Assembly (NCBI GenBank): GCA_014155875.1
Contig: JACEFZ010004196.1
Span: 1,277,001 to 1,341,000, forward strand
Length of the DNA stretch: 64,000 nucleotides
DNA from: Cepaea nemoralis
Lineage: Eukaryota > Mollusca > Gastropoda > Stylommatophora > Helicidae
Reading direction: 5' to 3'
Position numbers and translations under genes: made by a program. The notes under the pieces are model-generated. The model made no database searches. It saw nothing but the letters and a program-made list of their open reading frames with translations, and was not told the origin of the DNA. Positions 1 to 7,124 of this stretch are shown in pieces (the first letter of the stretch is position 1; the number at the start of each line of letters is the position of its first letter).

Positions 1-1236
1 TACCCGGCGGGTGGGGTATACCCGTTTGCGCAAATAAAGGATCTCACGAAGGTGGACATACAGGTCAACCTCCAAGGATTCTTTCATGCACAGTTCCCCA
101 ACGTGTTTGAAAAATACCGGTTGCCATACGTAGAGTCAGACCAAATCGTACAATCCTGGTACAGCAATCCGATGCAATTCTGGCAAAACCAACTCATCTT
201 CGCTGTATGGTCTGCCATGGCGGGGTGTGGGGTGTCCGCGCAGGAGCATCTATCCGACCCTGACCCACTAACGCAAGCCGTCTTCATATTCCATGTCTAC
301 TACCAGATTCGTCGAATCCTCAAAGAAATGCGTGTGGCTCTACCACAAGATCAGGGTTGGACCGCCTTTGAAAATCCCTACGATGTAAGAGCCTATCAGC
401 GTATATGCGCGGAATTTGGGATTTCCCAGAATGATAACTGGAGACGGCTAGGGAGGAATAACGGGTTGGGGAGTGTATACATTTACTGGACGAATAGTGG
501 TTATCACGTCCTGAATGACGGCCAAGGTGGTGTATATGACCCAAAGCGACTATCATTCACACAAAAGACCACAAACGATGTACTACACATAGATTACATC
601 TCACAAGATGATCCTCAAGCTGACTCCGCCTGGCGGAGTTTCGTTCTTAATAAGTCACAGGGCTTCACTCACCCTGGCATTGAGCGAATAAATGACAGCC
701 TTCGAACCTATGTGTGGGCCATCTTAGGGGCCCAGGCGCAGACTAGAACACGCATTCTGGGAACTGGAACGGCGTTTGATGCCCAGAAGCAATTCCTGGC
801 ATTAGTAGAAGACGCCATCTCTGCGCCCGTCGATATCGCAGCGGCCATCAAAAGGTATCAGGACGTGCTACAAAACGCGAGCTCAAAAATTATTTATGTC
901 TTTGGAACGGGGTTGTATATGTCCCCCAGCGACATGCTGCTCCGCATTGGCCAGATAGCTGGATATAACAACATGATCGTCATCGCAGAGCCAGGCCTAA
1001 AGCGTGGCTTGAATACTGTCATTAATACCCCAGACCCTACGGTAGAGCTGCCCAGCATTGCACAGCCAGCACCGACGGTAGAGCTGTCCAGCATTGCTCA
1101 GCCAGCGCAGCCGACCACCAGCATAGCTGATAAGGCAGCCGGGCTGCAGCGTCAAAACGAAAAGATAGCACTCATTACTGGAGGCGTCGCAGTCGGCCTA
1201 GTGGCCCTATGGTTAGTTCATTTACTTCGCAAATAG
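1..1236 (+). CDS. Conserved-type virion-associated protein, partial, C-terminal membrane anchor
   Basis: The frame is open from base 1 to the TAG at 1,234-1,236, so the gene starts left of the window; the GTG at 52 is not a credible start. About 411 codons are visible. The body is soluble with no motif I can name. Near the C-terminus a short Pro-rich stretch has two copies of a TVELxSIAQPA unit, followed by a basic residue and a hydrophobic segment of about 20 residues (IALITGGVAVGLVALWLVHL) ending in LRK, so a tail-anchored membrane topology is likely. It overlaps the 3' end of the opposing gene by 15 bp. Inference: structural or virion-maturation protein of the element; function unknown. 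Confidence 0.6.
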   Translation, partial: YPAGGVYPFAQIKDLTKVDIQVNLQGFFHAQFPNVFEKYRLPYVESDQIVQSWYSNPMQFWQNQLIFAVWSAMAGCGVSAQEHLSDPDPLTQAVFIFHVYYQIRRILKEMRVALPQDQGWTAFENPYDVRAYQRICAEFGISQNDNWRRLGRNNGLGSVYIYWTNSGYHVLNDGQGGVYDPKRLSFTQKTTNDVLHIDYISQDDPQADSAWRSFVLNKSQGFTHPGIERINDSLRTYVWAILGAQAQTRTRILGTGTAFDAQKQFLALVEDAISAPVDIAAAIKRYQDVLQNASSKIIYVFGTGLYMSPSDMLLRIGQIAGYNNMIVIAEPGLKRGLNTVINTPDPTVELPSIAQPAPTVELSSIAQPAQPTTSIADKAAGLQRQNEKIALITGGVAVGLVALWLVHLLRK

Positions 1237-2543
1237 CCGCTCTCTGATAGCCAGCAGCAGCAAGCCACCGAGTGCAACCACTAATGCCCAGAGATTTCCA
1301 GCCAGCCATCCCACACCCTTACTCAAGAAGTTAAGCAGCCAGGAGATAATGCCGCCTATGATTCCCGGGAGTGCCACCGCAGCCTTACCAGCTAGCCTGG
1401 CCAGAAGGCTTGCTAGGTCTTTCAGCTTCTGTCGAATCCATTCCTTAGCCCCAGGGCCAGGTGGCGGGCCAGGCGGTGGGGTAGGGGGTGCACCACCACC
1501 ACCTCCACCGCCAGTAAGGGCTAGGGTAATAGTAGAAATTAAGAGGCCGATCGCTGTGAGAATACTTGCTATAGTGATGCCCTGCTCTCGAAACAGAGTC
1601 CGCAGCCTCTCATCCAGTGTTGTGTCTTCATTGACCACCCGATGAATGGTTTCACGGATCCGGCTGAATTGGGTGCGCAAGTCTTCGTGTAACTCAGCGA
1701 CTTCTATTAAAAGCCTCTTCTGAGCTTCTTCAATATCGGCAATCTTTTGCTCTTGAAAGGCCCTACTCTCCTCATTGCTATCGACATTTTCTGCCGCCGT
1801 GTGGCGATTTCTTTATCTTGCTGGTCGAGAATAACGAGGTAGTTTGTGAGCTTACCTTTAATCGTCGTCACCGCTTTGTCAAGCGCCATGAGCCCCCAGA
1901 GTTCTCTCACTGGAGGTAGGCCTTTCTTCCCCAGATACTGGTCTACGTGTGAGGTTTCTAAAACCCTCTGCACTTCTGGACTCGACATGACCCGTTCTAA
2001 GATATTGCCAACATTTGAAGCTATTTGTGGGACATCCTGAATATCTGCACCACCCAGAGCAGCTTCTTCCTCCGCCAGATCACTATCAGTCTGCTCGAGG
2101 ATGGTGACAGCCTTTGGTGGTATTTTGCCCACAAACCCCAATGCCTCTCTGGCATACGGTCTGAGGCTATTCACAGCTAACGGCATGCCATTATCATACT
2201 GTGTAATCCTTTCGTGCCCAACATAGAGCGCATTCCTGCGACCCAACCTAATTTTTGTATAATCTATGCCAGTTATAGGGCTGATACCTCACATCTTCTC
2301 CACCCTGTCAAAATAGTCCTTAATGGCGCTGTTTTCTAGTTCTATGTGTAAGTTGGGCTTCCCCTGTGCCGGCTCCCCCTGAGACGACTCCCCCTGTGAC
2401 GGCTCCTCCTGTGACGGCCACTCGGCATTAACAATGTGGGGATTATCAACATCAATATCGTTGTTGATGAAGCCTGTCTCTTGTTCGCCTGTTTCAGGCG
2501 GCCCCTCTTCGCCACCAAAATCTATCAACTCAACTCTATCCAT
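1222..2543 (-). pseudogene. Coiled-coil plus membrane protein, broken by one TGA and one frameshift
   Basis: From the ATG at 2,541-2,543 an acidic N-terminus (starting MDRVELIDFGG) runs to an in-frame TGA at 2,289-2,291. The same frame then continues open for roughly 190 codons to 1,707. Downstream, a different frame, open from the stop at 1,813-1,815, carries a charged, coiled-coil-like stretch, then a hydrophobic segment, a Gly/Pro-rich linker, an amphipathic helix and two more hydrophobic segments ending at 1,222. The downstream frame has no in-frame ATG before the membrane part. Inference: one original gene interrupted by a nonsense codon and by a frameshift between about 1,756 and 1,812. 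Two or three separate genes with unusual starts is the less likely reading. An ATG at 2,601-2,603 is an alternative start, back-to-back with the capsid gene. Function unknown; the Gly/Pro linker between membrane helices suggests a virion membrane protein. Confidence 0.6.
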
Positions 2544-2603
2544 ATTAGATATTGCTACTACAAAGCAACAACAATAAACAACTAGCCATGTCTTCAAGTG
2601 CAT

Positions 2604-3641
2604 ATGGTCGTAAGCTTAACTCTTACCGCCGTCTCCGGGAGCCGCTCCTACAACGTCTACCTGGATCTTTGGAAGAGCGTATCGGAGCGGGCGAGCGCTG
2701 TGTATCAAGGCATCGATGCAAGCACCGGCATGAATGTGACCAAGGCGCGTGTTGGCGCAGCGGATGCTATTGTTCTGCCCTCCGCCAATGTGAAAGACGT
2801 GGCCATCGCGAAGGCCTTCAAAAACAGGTACTACATACCACTAGACTTTGAGCTGCTTGAAACGCATGCGCCCTTCTACCAATCTGCTCTTAGTGATCGG
2901 CTGGAGATTGAGTTGACCTTTAACGACGCTTTATGCGTGATTCGCGCAACTGGTAAAGATGCCGGCGACTCCTCATATTCCCTAGAAAACATCTGTCTCG
3001 AGTATGAAGTAGTCACTGAACCCACGTTGGCCCGGTTAATTCGTAGCATGTATGAGAGCCGTGTGGTGGTGTTATACGAGCGGGTCCTACGACATAGACG
3101 GATCCCTCAGAAAAAGGAGGACTCGATATGGAACATCAATCTGAACACACCCTGTAAGTCTTTGAAAGGCATTCTCCTATTATGGGAGGATCCCGCCCAC
3201 CACAAAGATTTTGCACGCCAAACAGAGTTGTTTTATAACCCGCAGATCACCAAAGTTGAAGTCATCGTAGAAGGACAAGCCAATCAGCTATTTGCGCACG
3301 GCTTAGCACCACACCAGCTCTGGGACGAAGCGAGGACATTCTTCGCCGGTGGCCTCAAAAGGCACCCTGAGACAAGCGCAGTCGCCAAAGAGCTAGGATT
3401 GTTCGATGTCAGTCTAGGCGAGTACTTGACGACAAAATTCTGCTTGTGGCTGGACTTCCGGACCTCCGACGATGACCATCTTCACGGCAGCGGCCGGCGT
3501 GTAGAGAACGGCTCTGAGGGCATCACTCTCCAGATCACGAAAGAGGCCGAACCGGCGGGGCCACTGTACTGCTACGTTTATTTGGTTATGGACGGACAGC
3601 TGAACATCGACACCGGGAGATTCGTTAGTGCTGTTTATTAA
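2604..3641 (+). CDS. Putative jelly-roll-type capsid protein
   Basis: The start is the ATG at 2,604; the GTG two codons upstream is unlikely in a eukaryote. Length is 345 codons and the frame is intact. It is rich in beta-strand-like alternation with no membrane segment. C-terminal blocks LWLDFRTSDDDHLHGSGRR and ENGSEGITLQITKEAE precede a closing MDGQLNIDTGRFVSAVY. Known: Polintons and adintoviruses encode jelly-roll capsid proteins immediately before the packaging ATPase, which is exactly the position here. I recognise the general family but cannot tell a major from a minor capsid protein by eye. Its TAA overlaps the ATG of the ATPase by one base (TAATG), suggesting coupled translation. Confidence 0.6.
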   Translation: MVVSLTLTAVSGSRSYNVYLDLWKSVSERASAVYQGIDASTGMNVTKARVGAADAIVLPSANVKDVAIAKAFKNRYYIPLDFELLETHAPFYQSALSDRLEIELTFNDALCVIRATGKDAGDSSYSLENICLEYEVVTEPTLARLIRSMYESRVVVLYERVLRHRRIPQKKEDSIWNINLNTPCKSLKGILLLWEDPAHHKDFARQTELFYNPQITKVEVIVEGQANQLFAHGLAPHQLWDEARTFFAGGLKRHPETSAVAKELGLFDVSLGEYLTTKFCLWLDFRTSDDDHLHGSGRRVENGSEGITLQITKEAEPAGPLYCYVYLVMDGQLNIDTGRFVSAVY

Positions 3642-4258
3642 TGGAGTTCCCACTTAAGCCACACTCGGCCATCATCACAGGCCCCACATCGTGTGGTAAA
3701 ACAGAATTCATTCTCGACCTCCTGGAAGGCCCGTACAGGGGCGTTTTCGAGCATATTGTCATTGCTTGCCCTTCGGTACGATACAATGAAACATACCGGG
3801 CCCGGCCGTGGGTGTGGTCAGATCCCGAGGTCTTCATATTTGACCCCAGTGATCGGCTGCTCAAATGGCTAGAGGCCTTCTATAAAATGTTTCAGGGGAT
3901 GCCGACGTTATACATCATTGATGACTGCAGCGCAGAGGACGCTATTGCGCAGAAGCGGACTATGTTGACTTATCTAGCTTTTAGCGGGCGACATGCCCAG
4001 CAGAGTCTGTGGGTTCAAACCCAGAAGTACAACGCCGTTGCGAAAGGCCTCAGGGCGCAGACACAGTGGGTGGCGCTCTTCCATTCCAAGGATAAGGATA
4101 GCTTTGAAGACTGCCTGGACGAGAACTACGTCATTCACTCTAGGGAGGAACGTGATGGGGTGCGAAAGCAACTCGAAGCTAATGAGTTCTCAAAGCTGGT
4201 ACTAAGGACCAAGTTCCCATTTTCTTATAAAGTGCTCAAAGCTGGTGAGGTTTATTAG
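3641..4258 (+). CDS. A32/FtsK-like genome-packaging ATPase
   Basis: 205 codons, intact. Walker A GPTSCGKT lies at residues 14-21, and Walker B is a hydrophobic strand ending in IIDD (acidic pair at 94-95). A later WVQTQ block (124-128) fits the sensor strand of the HerA/FtsK-A32 superfamily. Known: in Polintons and adintoviruses this small ATPase pumps DNA into the capsid. The length matches the compact packaging ATPases of these elements. The start ATG shares a base with the capsid stop codon. Followed by a short array of 11-bp repeats. Confidence 0.85.
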   Translation: MEFPLKPHSAIITGPTSCGKTEFILDLLEGPYRGVFEHIVIACPSVRYNETYRARPWVWSDPEVFIFDPSDRLLKWLEAFYKMFQGMPTLYIIDDCSAEDAIAQKRTMLTYLAFSGRHAQQSLWVQTQKYNAVAKGLRAQTQWVALFHSKDKDSFEDCLDENYVIHSREERDGVRKQLEANEFSKLVLRTKFPFSYKVLKAGEVY

Positions 4259-4262
4259 ATAC

Positions 4263-4322
4263 TAAGCATATGTTAAGCATCAGCTAAGCATATATTAAGC
4301 ATCAGCTAAGCACCACTTAAGC
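4263..4322 (+). repeat. 11-bp direct-repeat array between ATPase and next gene
   Basis: Five consecutive 11-bp units all beginning TAAGCA (e.g. TAAGCATATGT, TAAGCATCAGC) fill the only sizeable gap in this block. A sixth copy of the motif (TTAAGCATG) runs into the start codon at 4,323. Alternating units give a 22-bp higher-order period. Could be a regulatory or binding array. Confidence 0.85.
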
Positions 4323-5030
4323 ATGTATGAAGCAGTGCTTTGTTACTCCGTAACAGCCTTAGTTGTATTACAACTGATATGCATATGTTGTGTGCTTGGA
4401 TGGGCTGTGCATTCCTATATTAGAGTTAGACGTTGGGTATTTGCAAACGCTGTGATGGATTGTGACACCATACTCGACCAGCTGTTACGTGAAGAGGCAA
4501 AGCCAGCAGAGTCTGCTCCGGATGCAACACCACTTGCAACAACACCACAGTCCGGACATGCAACACCACCTGCCACAACGCCACAGTCCGGACATGCGTT
4601 GCATCGTGAAAGGCTGGCAGCACTTGCGGCTGGGGGACATGCCGGGCAGTATATAGGAAGTAAGTACTCCAAACTTACAGTGGAACAGGTTGAGGCCTTG
4701 CCTGATCAAGAAATTGAGAAGCTATATGCGAGGCACAAGGCGAGGCTTGGAGCTGCAATAACAAAGACCCTGGGCACGGCTATGCTACAGATGTACGCAC
4801 AAGTGGCAAGTATGTTCCTCCCCATTGCTGATAATCAAGCTTTGGTGACAGACCTGGAGGCCGACCCGTTTCTAGGGCATGCGCTAAACACAGTTACATG
4901 TGAACTCTACCGTAAGTTCGGCATGTGCTTAGCACCTGCAACTGTCACGCTAGCAACTTTTAGGCACTGCCATTTTGGACATATCTGTCCTAAGCAAGAA
5001 CAAGATGGAGGAGGAGACCCCCGAAATTGA
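4323..5030 (+). CDS. Membrane protein with Thr/Pro repeat linker, unknown function
   Basis: 235 codons, intact, ATG at 4,323 just after the 11-bp array. An N-terminal hydrophobic segment (about residues 8-30, rich in Val/Leu/Cys) is followed by a basic RVRR stretch, so a type III or signal-anchor topology is plausible. Then come two 11-residue Thr/Pro repeats (ATPxATTPQSGH) and a compact, conserved-looking C-terminal domain from about residue 115 with KYSKLTVEQVEALP and a His/Cys-rich end (RHCHFGHICPK) that could bind a metal. The 3' end overlaps the next gene by 26 bp. No known function assigned. Confidence 0.6.
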   Translation: MYEAVLCYSVTALVVLQLICICCVLGWAVHSYIRVRRWVFANAVMDCDTILDQLLREEAKPAESAPDATPLATTPQSGHATPPATTPQSGHALHRERLAALAAGGHAGQYIGSKYSKLTVEQVEALPDQEIEKLYARHKARLGAAITKTLGTAMLQMYAQVASMFLPIADNQALVTDLEADPFLGHALNTVTCELYRKFGMCLAPATVTLATFRHCHFGHICPKQEQDGGGDPRN

Positions 5031-5394
5031 TCCACAGGAGACGGAGAAACTAGTGATGAAGGACCCCAGAAAAGTTGCGGCTGGGAAGAGAGGAGCTGCT
5101 GCTCGAAAGAGTCGTGAAGCAGAGAGGTTGTCTCTAGCTCTGCAACAGGCTGTTCGTGAGAAGAAGCGAAAGTTAGCCCCGGAGCATGAGCAGGCCCCAC
5201 CACCGCTGTTTCCAATGGTGCCCGTTGAATACCGCGGCTGGACTCCCTGAATTATCGGAGTGGCTGGCGTTGTCGTTGTCGTCGGTGTAATTAGGCAGAA
5301 AATGCGGCGGACTAAAGCACCTGCCCCGCCTGCGCCCTCCAAGCGACCGGAGACTAACATATTAAAGAATAGAGATCCATTTTATATGGAATAA
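5005..5394 (+). pseudogene. Small basic, membrane-anchored protein interrupted by in-frame TGA
   Basis: From the ATG at 5,005 an acidic start leads into a Lys/Arg/Ala-rich helix (KVAAGKRGAAARKSREAERL) and a TGA at 5,248-5,250. The same frame continues past the TGA with a strongly hydrophobic Val-rich segment, a Pro/Ala linker and a TAA at 5,392-5,394 that overlaps the next ATG as TAATG. That junction copies the capsid/ATPase junction and argues the two halves were one gene of about 129 codons, with the TGA a later nonsense change. The alternative is stop-codon readthrough, but the bases after the stop (ATT) are not the known strong readthrough context. Confidence 0.6.
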
Positions 5395-5654
5395 TGGCAA
5401 GCGTTGACGGGAGAGCTATTGTTAATGCCGTTTGCCACGTCGCTGTAGTGGCCGCGCATACGGTAGGCACCGCAAAACTGAACCAAGGTGATTTTCAAAG
5501 GGGCAACTTTGCCCAAGCTAGACGTGATATGTATGACATTGGGATGATGGTTTTAGATACGTCCATTGCCTTAGCACTCCGAGATTTGCTTATCAAAGAG
5601 GGCTTGATCCCCGCTGATATATTGCAGAAGCCCTTACAGTATCAGCCCCGCTAG
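5394..5654 (+). CDS. Small protein, unknown, MASV...AIVNA N-terminus
   Basis: 86 codons, intact. The ATG overlaps the preceding TAA by one base. The N-terminal third is hydrophobic (VNAVCHVAVVAAHTVG), the rest helical and mixed in charge. The N-terminus resembles that of the following gene (both MASV then AIVNA), so the two may be tandem paralogues or share a membrane-targeting segment. Two bases separate its TAG from the next ATG. Confidence 0.5.
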   Translation: MASVDGRAIVNAVCHVAVVAAHTVGTAKLNQGDFQRGNFAQARRDMYDIGMMVLDTSIALALRDLLIKEGLIPADILQKPLQYQPR

Positions 5655-5656
5655 CT

Positions 5657-6077
5657 ATGGCCTCTGTCGCAATGATGATAGGGGGCGCTATTGTCAATGC
5701 CCTCGCGTTTACGGGGGGCAACTACCTCTTTTCCAAGCTAGGGCATGCGGACGCCCATGAAGAAATGAGGCGGCACGATGAGGCTGTCGAGCGGCTACAG
5801 GCGGCCCAGGCTGAGTGGACTAGAAAGAGAACCGCGCGGCTGGACTGGCTCAACGATGAGCTACAGCGCGAAGGCCACGCCAGTTCACTCTTTCCAGGAT
5901 GTCGACCAGGCCATGCGGGAATACAGCCTGATCTCCGGCAAACGTGTAGAGCCCCTCGAGCCAGAACCTCGCCTGTCGGATTTCTATGTGCCATCCGAGC
6001 CGCAGAAAGACCGCGAGATCACTTTCATCGTTCTTGGGCTGGCAGCGACGAGTATTGTTGCTTATAAGTTGCTTTAG
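5657..6077 (+). pseudogene. Small membrane/coiled-coil protein, one frameshift
   Basis: The ATG at 5,657 starts a hydrophobic N-terminus (MMIGGAIVNALAF) followed by an Arg/Glu-rich helix (HDEAVERLQAAQAEWTRKR). This frame loses coding character after about 5,875. The +1-related frame then carries DVDQAMREYSLISGKRVEP, a Pro-rich linker and a C-terminal hydrophobic segment (FIVLGLAATSIVAYKLL) to the stop at 6,077. A single indel near 5,870-5,880 explains both halves. Function unknown; hydrophobic segments at both ends suggest a virion membrane role. Confidence 0.6.
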
Positions 6078-6104
6078 AGATTGACCGCTGCTACCCAGTA
6101 ACAA

Positions 6105-7124
6105 ATGAAAGGTCTGGAGGACATCTACTACAGCCCTCAGGGCTATTGGAAAGGCTTGGCGGCCATTAAGAAGCTCTCTGCTGCAGCTAATGTTTCAGAG
6201 GACGTTGCTCGAGACTGGCTCCAGAAGCAAGCTATTTTTCAGATCTATCTACCCGCTCCTCGTTATATTCCGCGGCCATCTATTGGTGAAGATAGACCGA
6301 ATGCCGTCCATCAGGCTGACTTGCTCTACCTACCACATGACCGGGTTGGTCGTAAGACATTTAAGTATGCCTTGACGGTTGTGGATGTTGCCTCACGGTT
6401 TAAGGAAGCAGAGGCTTTGACTGACAAGAGCAGTGAAGGGGTGGCTTTGGCCCTAGAGCGAATTTACAAACGCGGGCCACTCAAATGGCCACAGCTTCTG
6501 CAGATTGACCAGGGGCGTGAGTTTATGAGTGCTGTGAGCCAGCTGGCAGCGAAGCATAAGACACAGATACGGCGTGGAGAAGCTGGGAATAACCAGCAGC
6601 AGGCGATTGTTGAGAGGTTCAATCGCACTCTGGCAGAGAGACTGTCTGGTGCCCAGTACGCCCAAGAGTTACTACTGGCAGCTCGAGGGTCCTCTGAACG
6701 TTCAGCTGAATGGGTTCAGGCTCTTCCTCAGGTGGTCACGGCGCTTAACGGTGAGTTGACTCGTTTGACGGGTCGGAAGCCGGTTGATGCCATTAAGGAC
6801 ACTTCTGCATCCCATTCGCCGGCCGCTCCAGCTCACCGTACTATCGGCCTCAGGGAACTTGTGATTCCGTCTGAATCTCTAGTTCGGTATCTGTATGCAA
6901 GCTCACCTGGGGAGCATGAGCTTGAAGGTGGCCGGCGCCGGGCGACTGATCCTTCGTGGTCACTGACTTTGCACGGGATTCACCATATCACCCAGCAAGA
7001 GGGTCAGCCCACTCTTTACTACCTACTGGATGGGCCAGATCGTGGATTTGTGCGCGAGGAACTGCTTGTTGTGCCTCCTGACACACAGCTACCCCCTAGC
7101 CGGATTCTAGACCAAAGAGCTTGA
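6105..7124 (+). CDS. Retroviral-type DDE integrase (rve fold)
   Basis: 339 codons, intact. An rve catalytic core is visible: first Asp at residue 72 in HQADLLYLP, second Asp at 135 in QIDQGREF, Glu at 170 in AIVERFNRTL, with 34 residues between the last two as expected for D,D(34-35)E enzymes. An N-terminal helical region precedes the core. The C-terminal domain (SWSLTLHGIHHI, then LYYLLDGPDRGFVREELL) is a small beta-rich module. Known: this integrase inserts Polinton/adintovirus DNA into host chromosomes. Its 3' end overlaps the 3' end of the polymerase gene on the other strand by 29 bp. It is one of the genes that stayed intact here. Confidence 0.9.
   Translation: MKGLEDIYYSPQGYWKGLAAIKKLSAAANVSEDVARDWLQKQAIFQIYLPAPRYIPRPSIGEDRPNAVHQADLLYLPHDRVGRKTFKYALTVVDVASRFKEAEALTDKSSEGVALALERIYKRGPLKWPQLLQIDQGREFMSAVSQLAAKHKTQIRRGEAGNNQQQAIVERFNRTLAERLSGAQYAQELLLAARGSSERSAEWVQALPQVVTALNGELTRLTGRKPVDAIKDTSASHSPAAPAHRTIGLRELVIPSESLVRYLYASSPGEHELEGGRRRATDPSWSLTLHGIHHITQQEGQPTLYYLLDGPDRGFVREELLVVPPDTQLPPSRILDQRA

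Noticed and set aside
5657..6067. 136-codon ORF taken as a complete gene
   Set aside because: Its last 60 codons are Arg/Pro/Cys-rich shadow sequence; the protein-like continuation is in the other frame.
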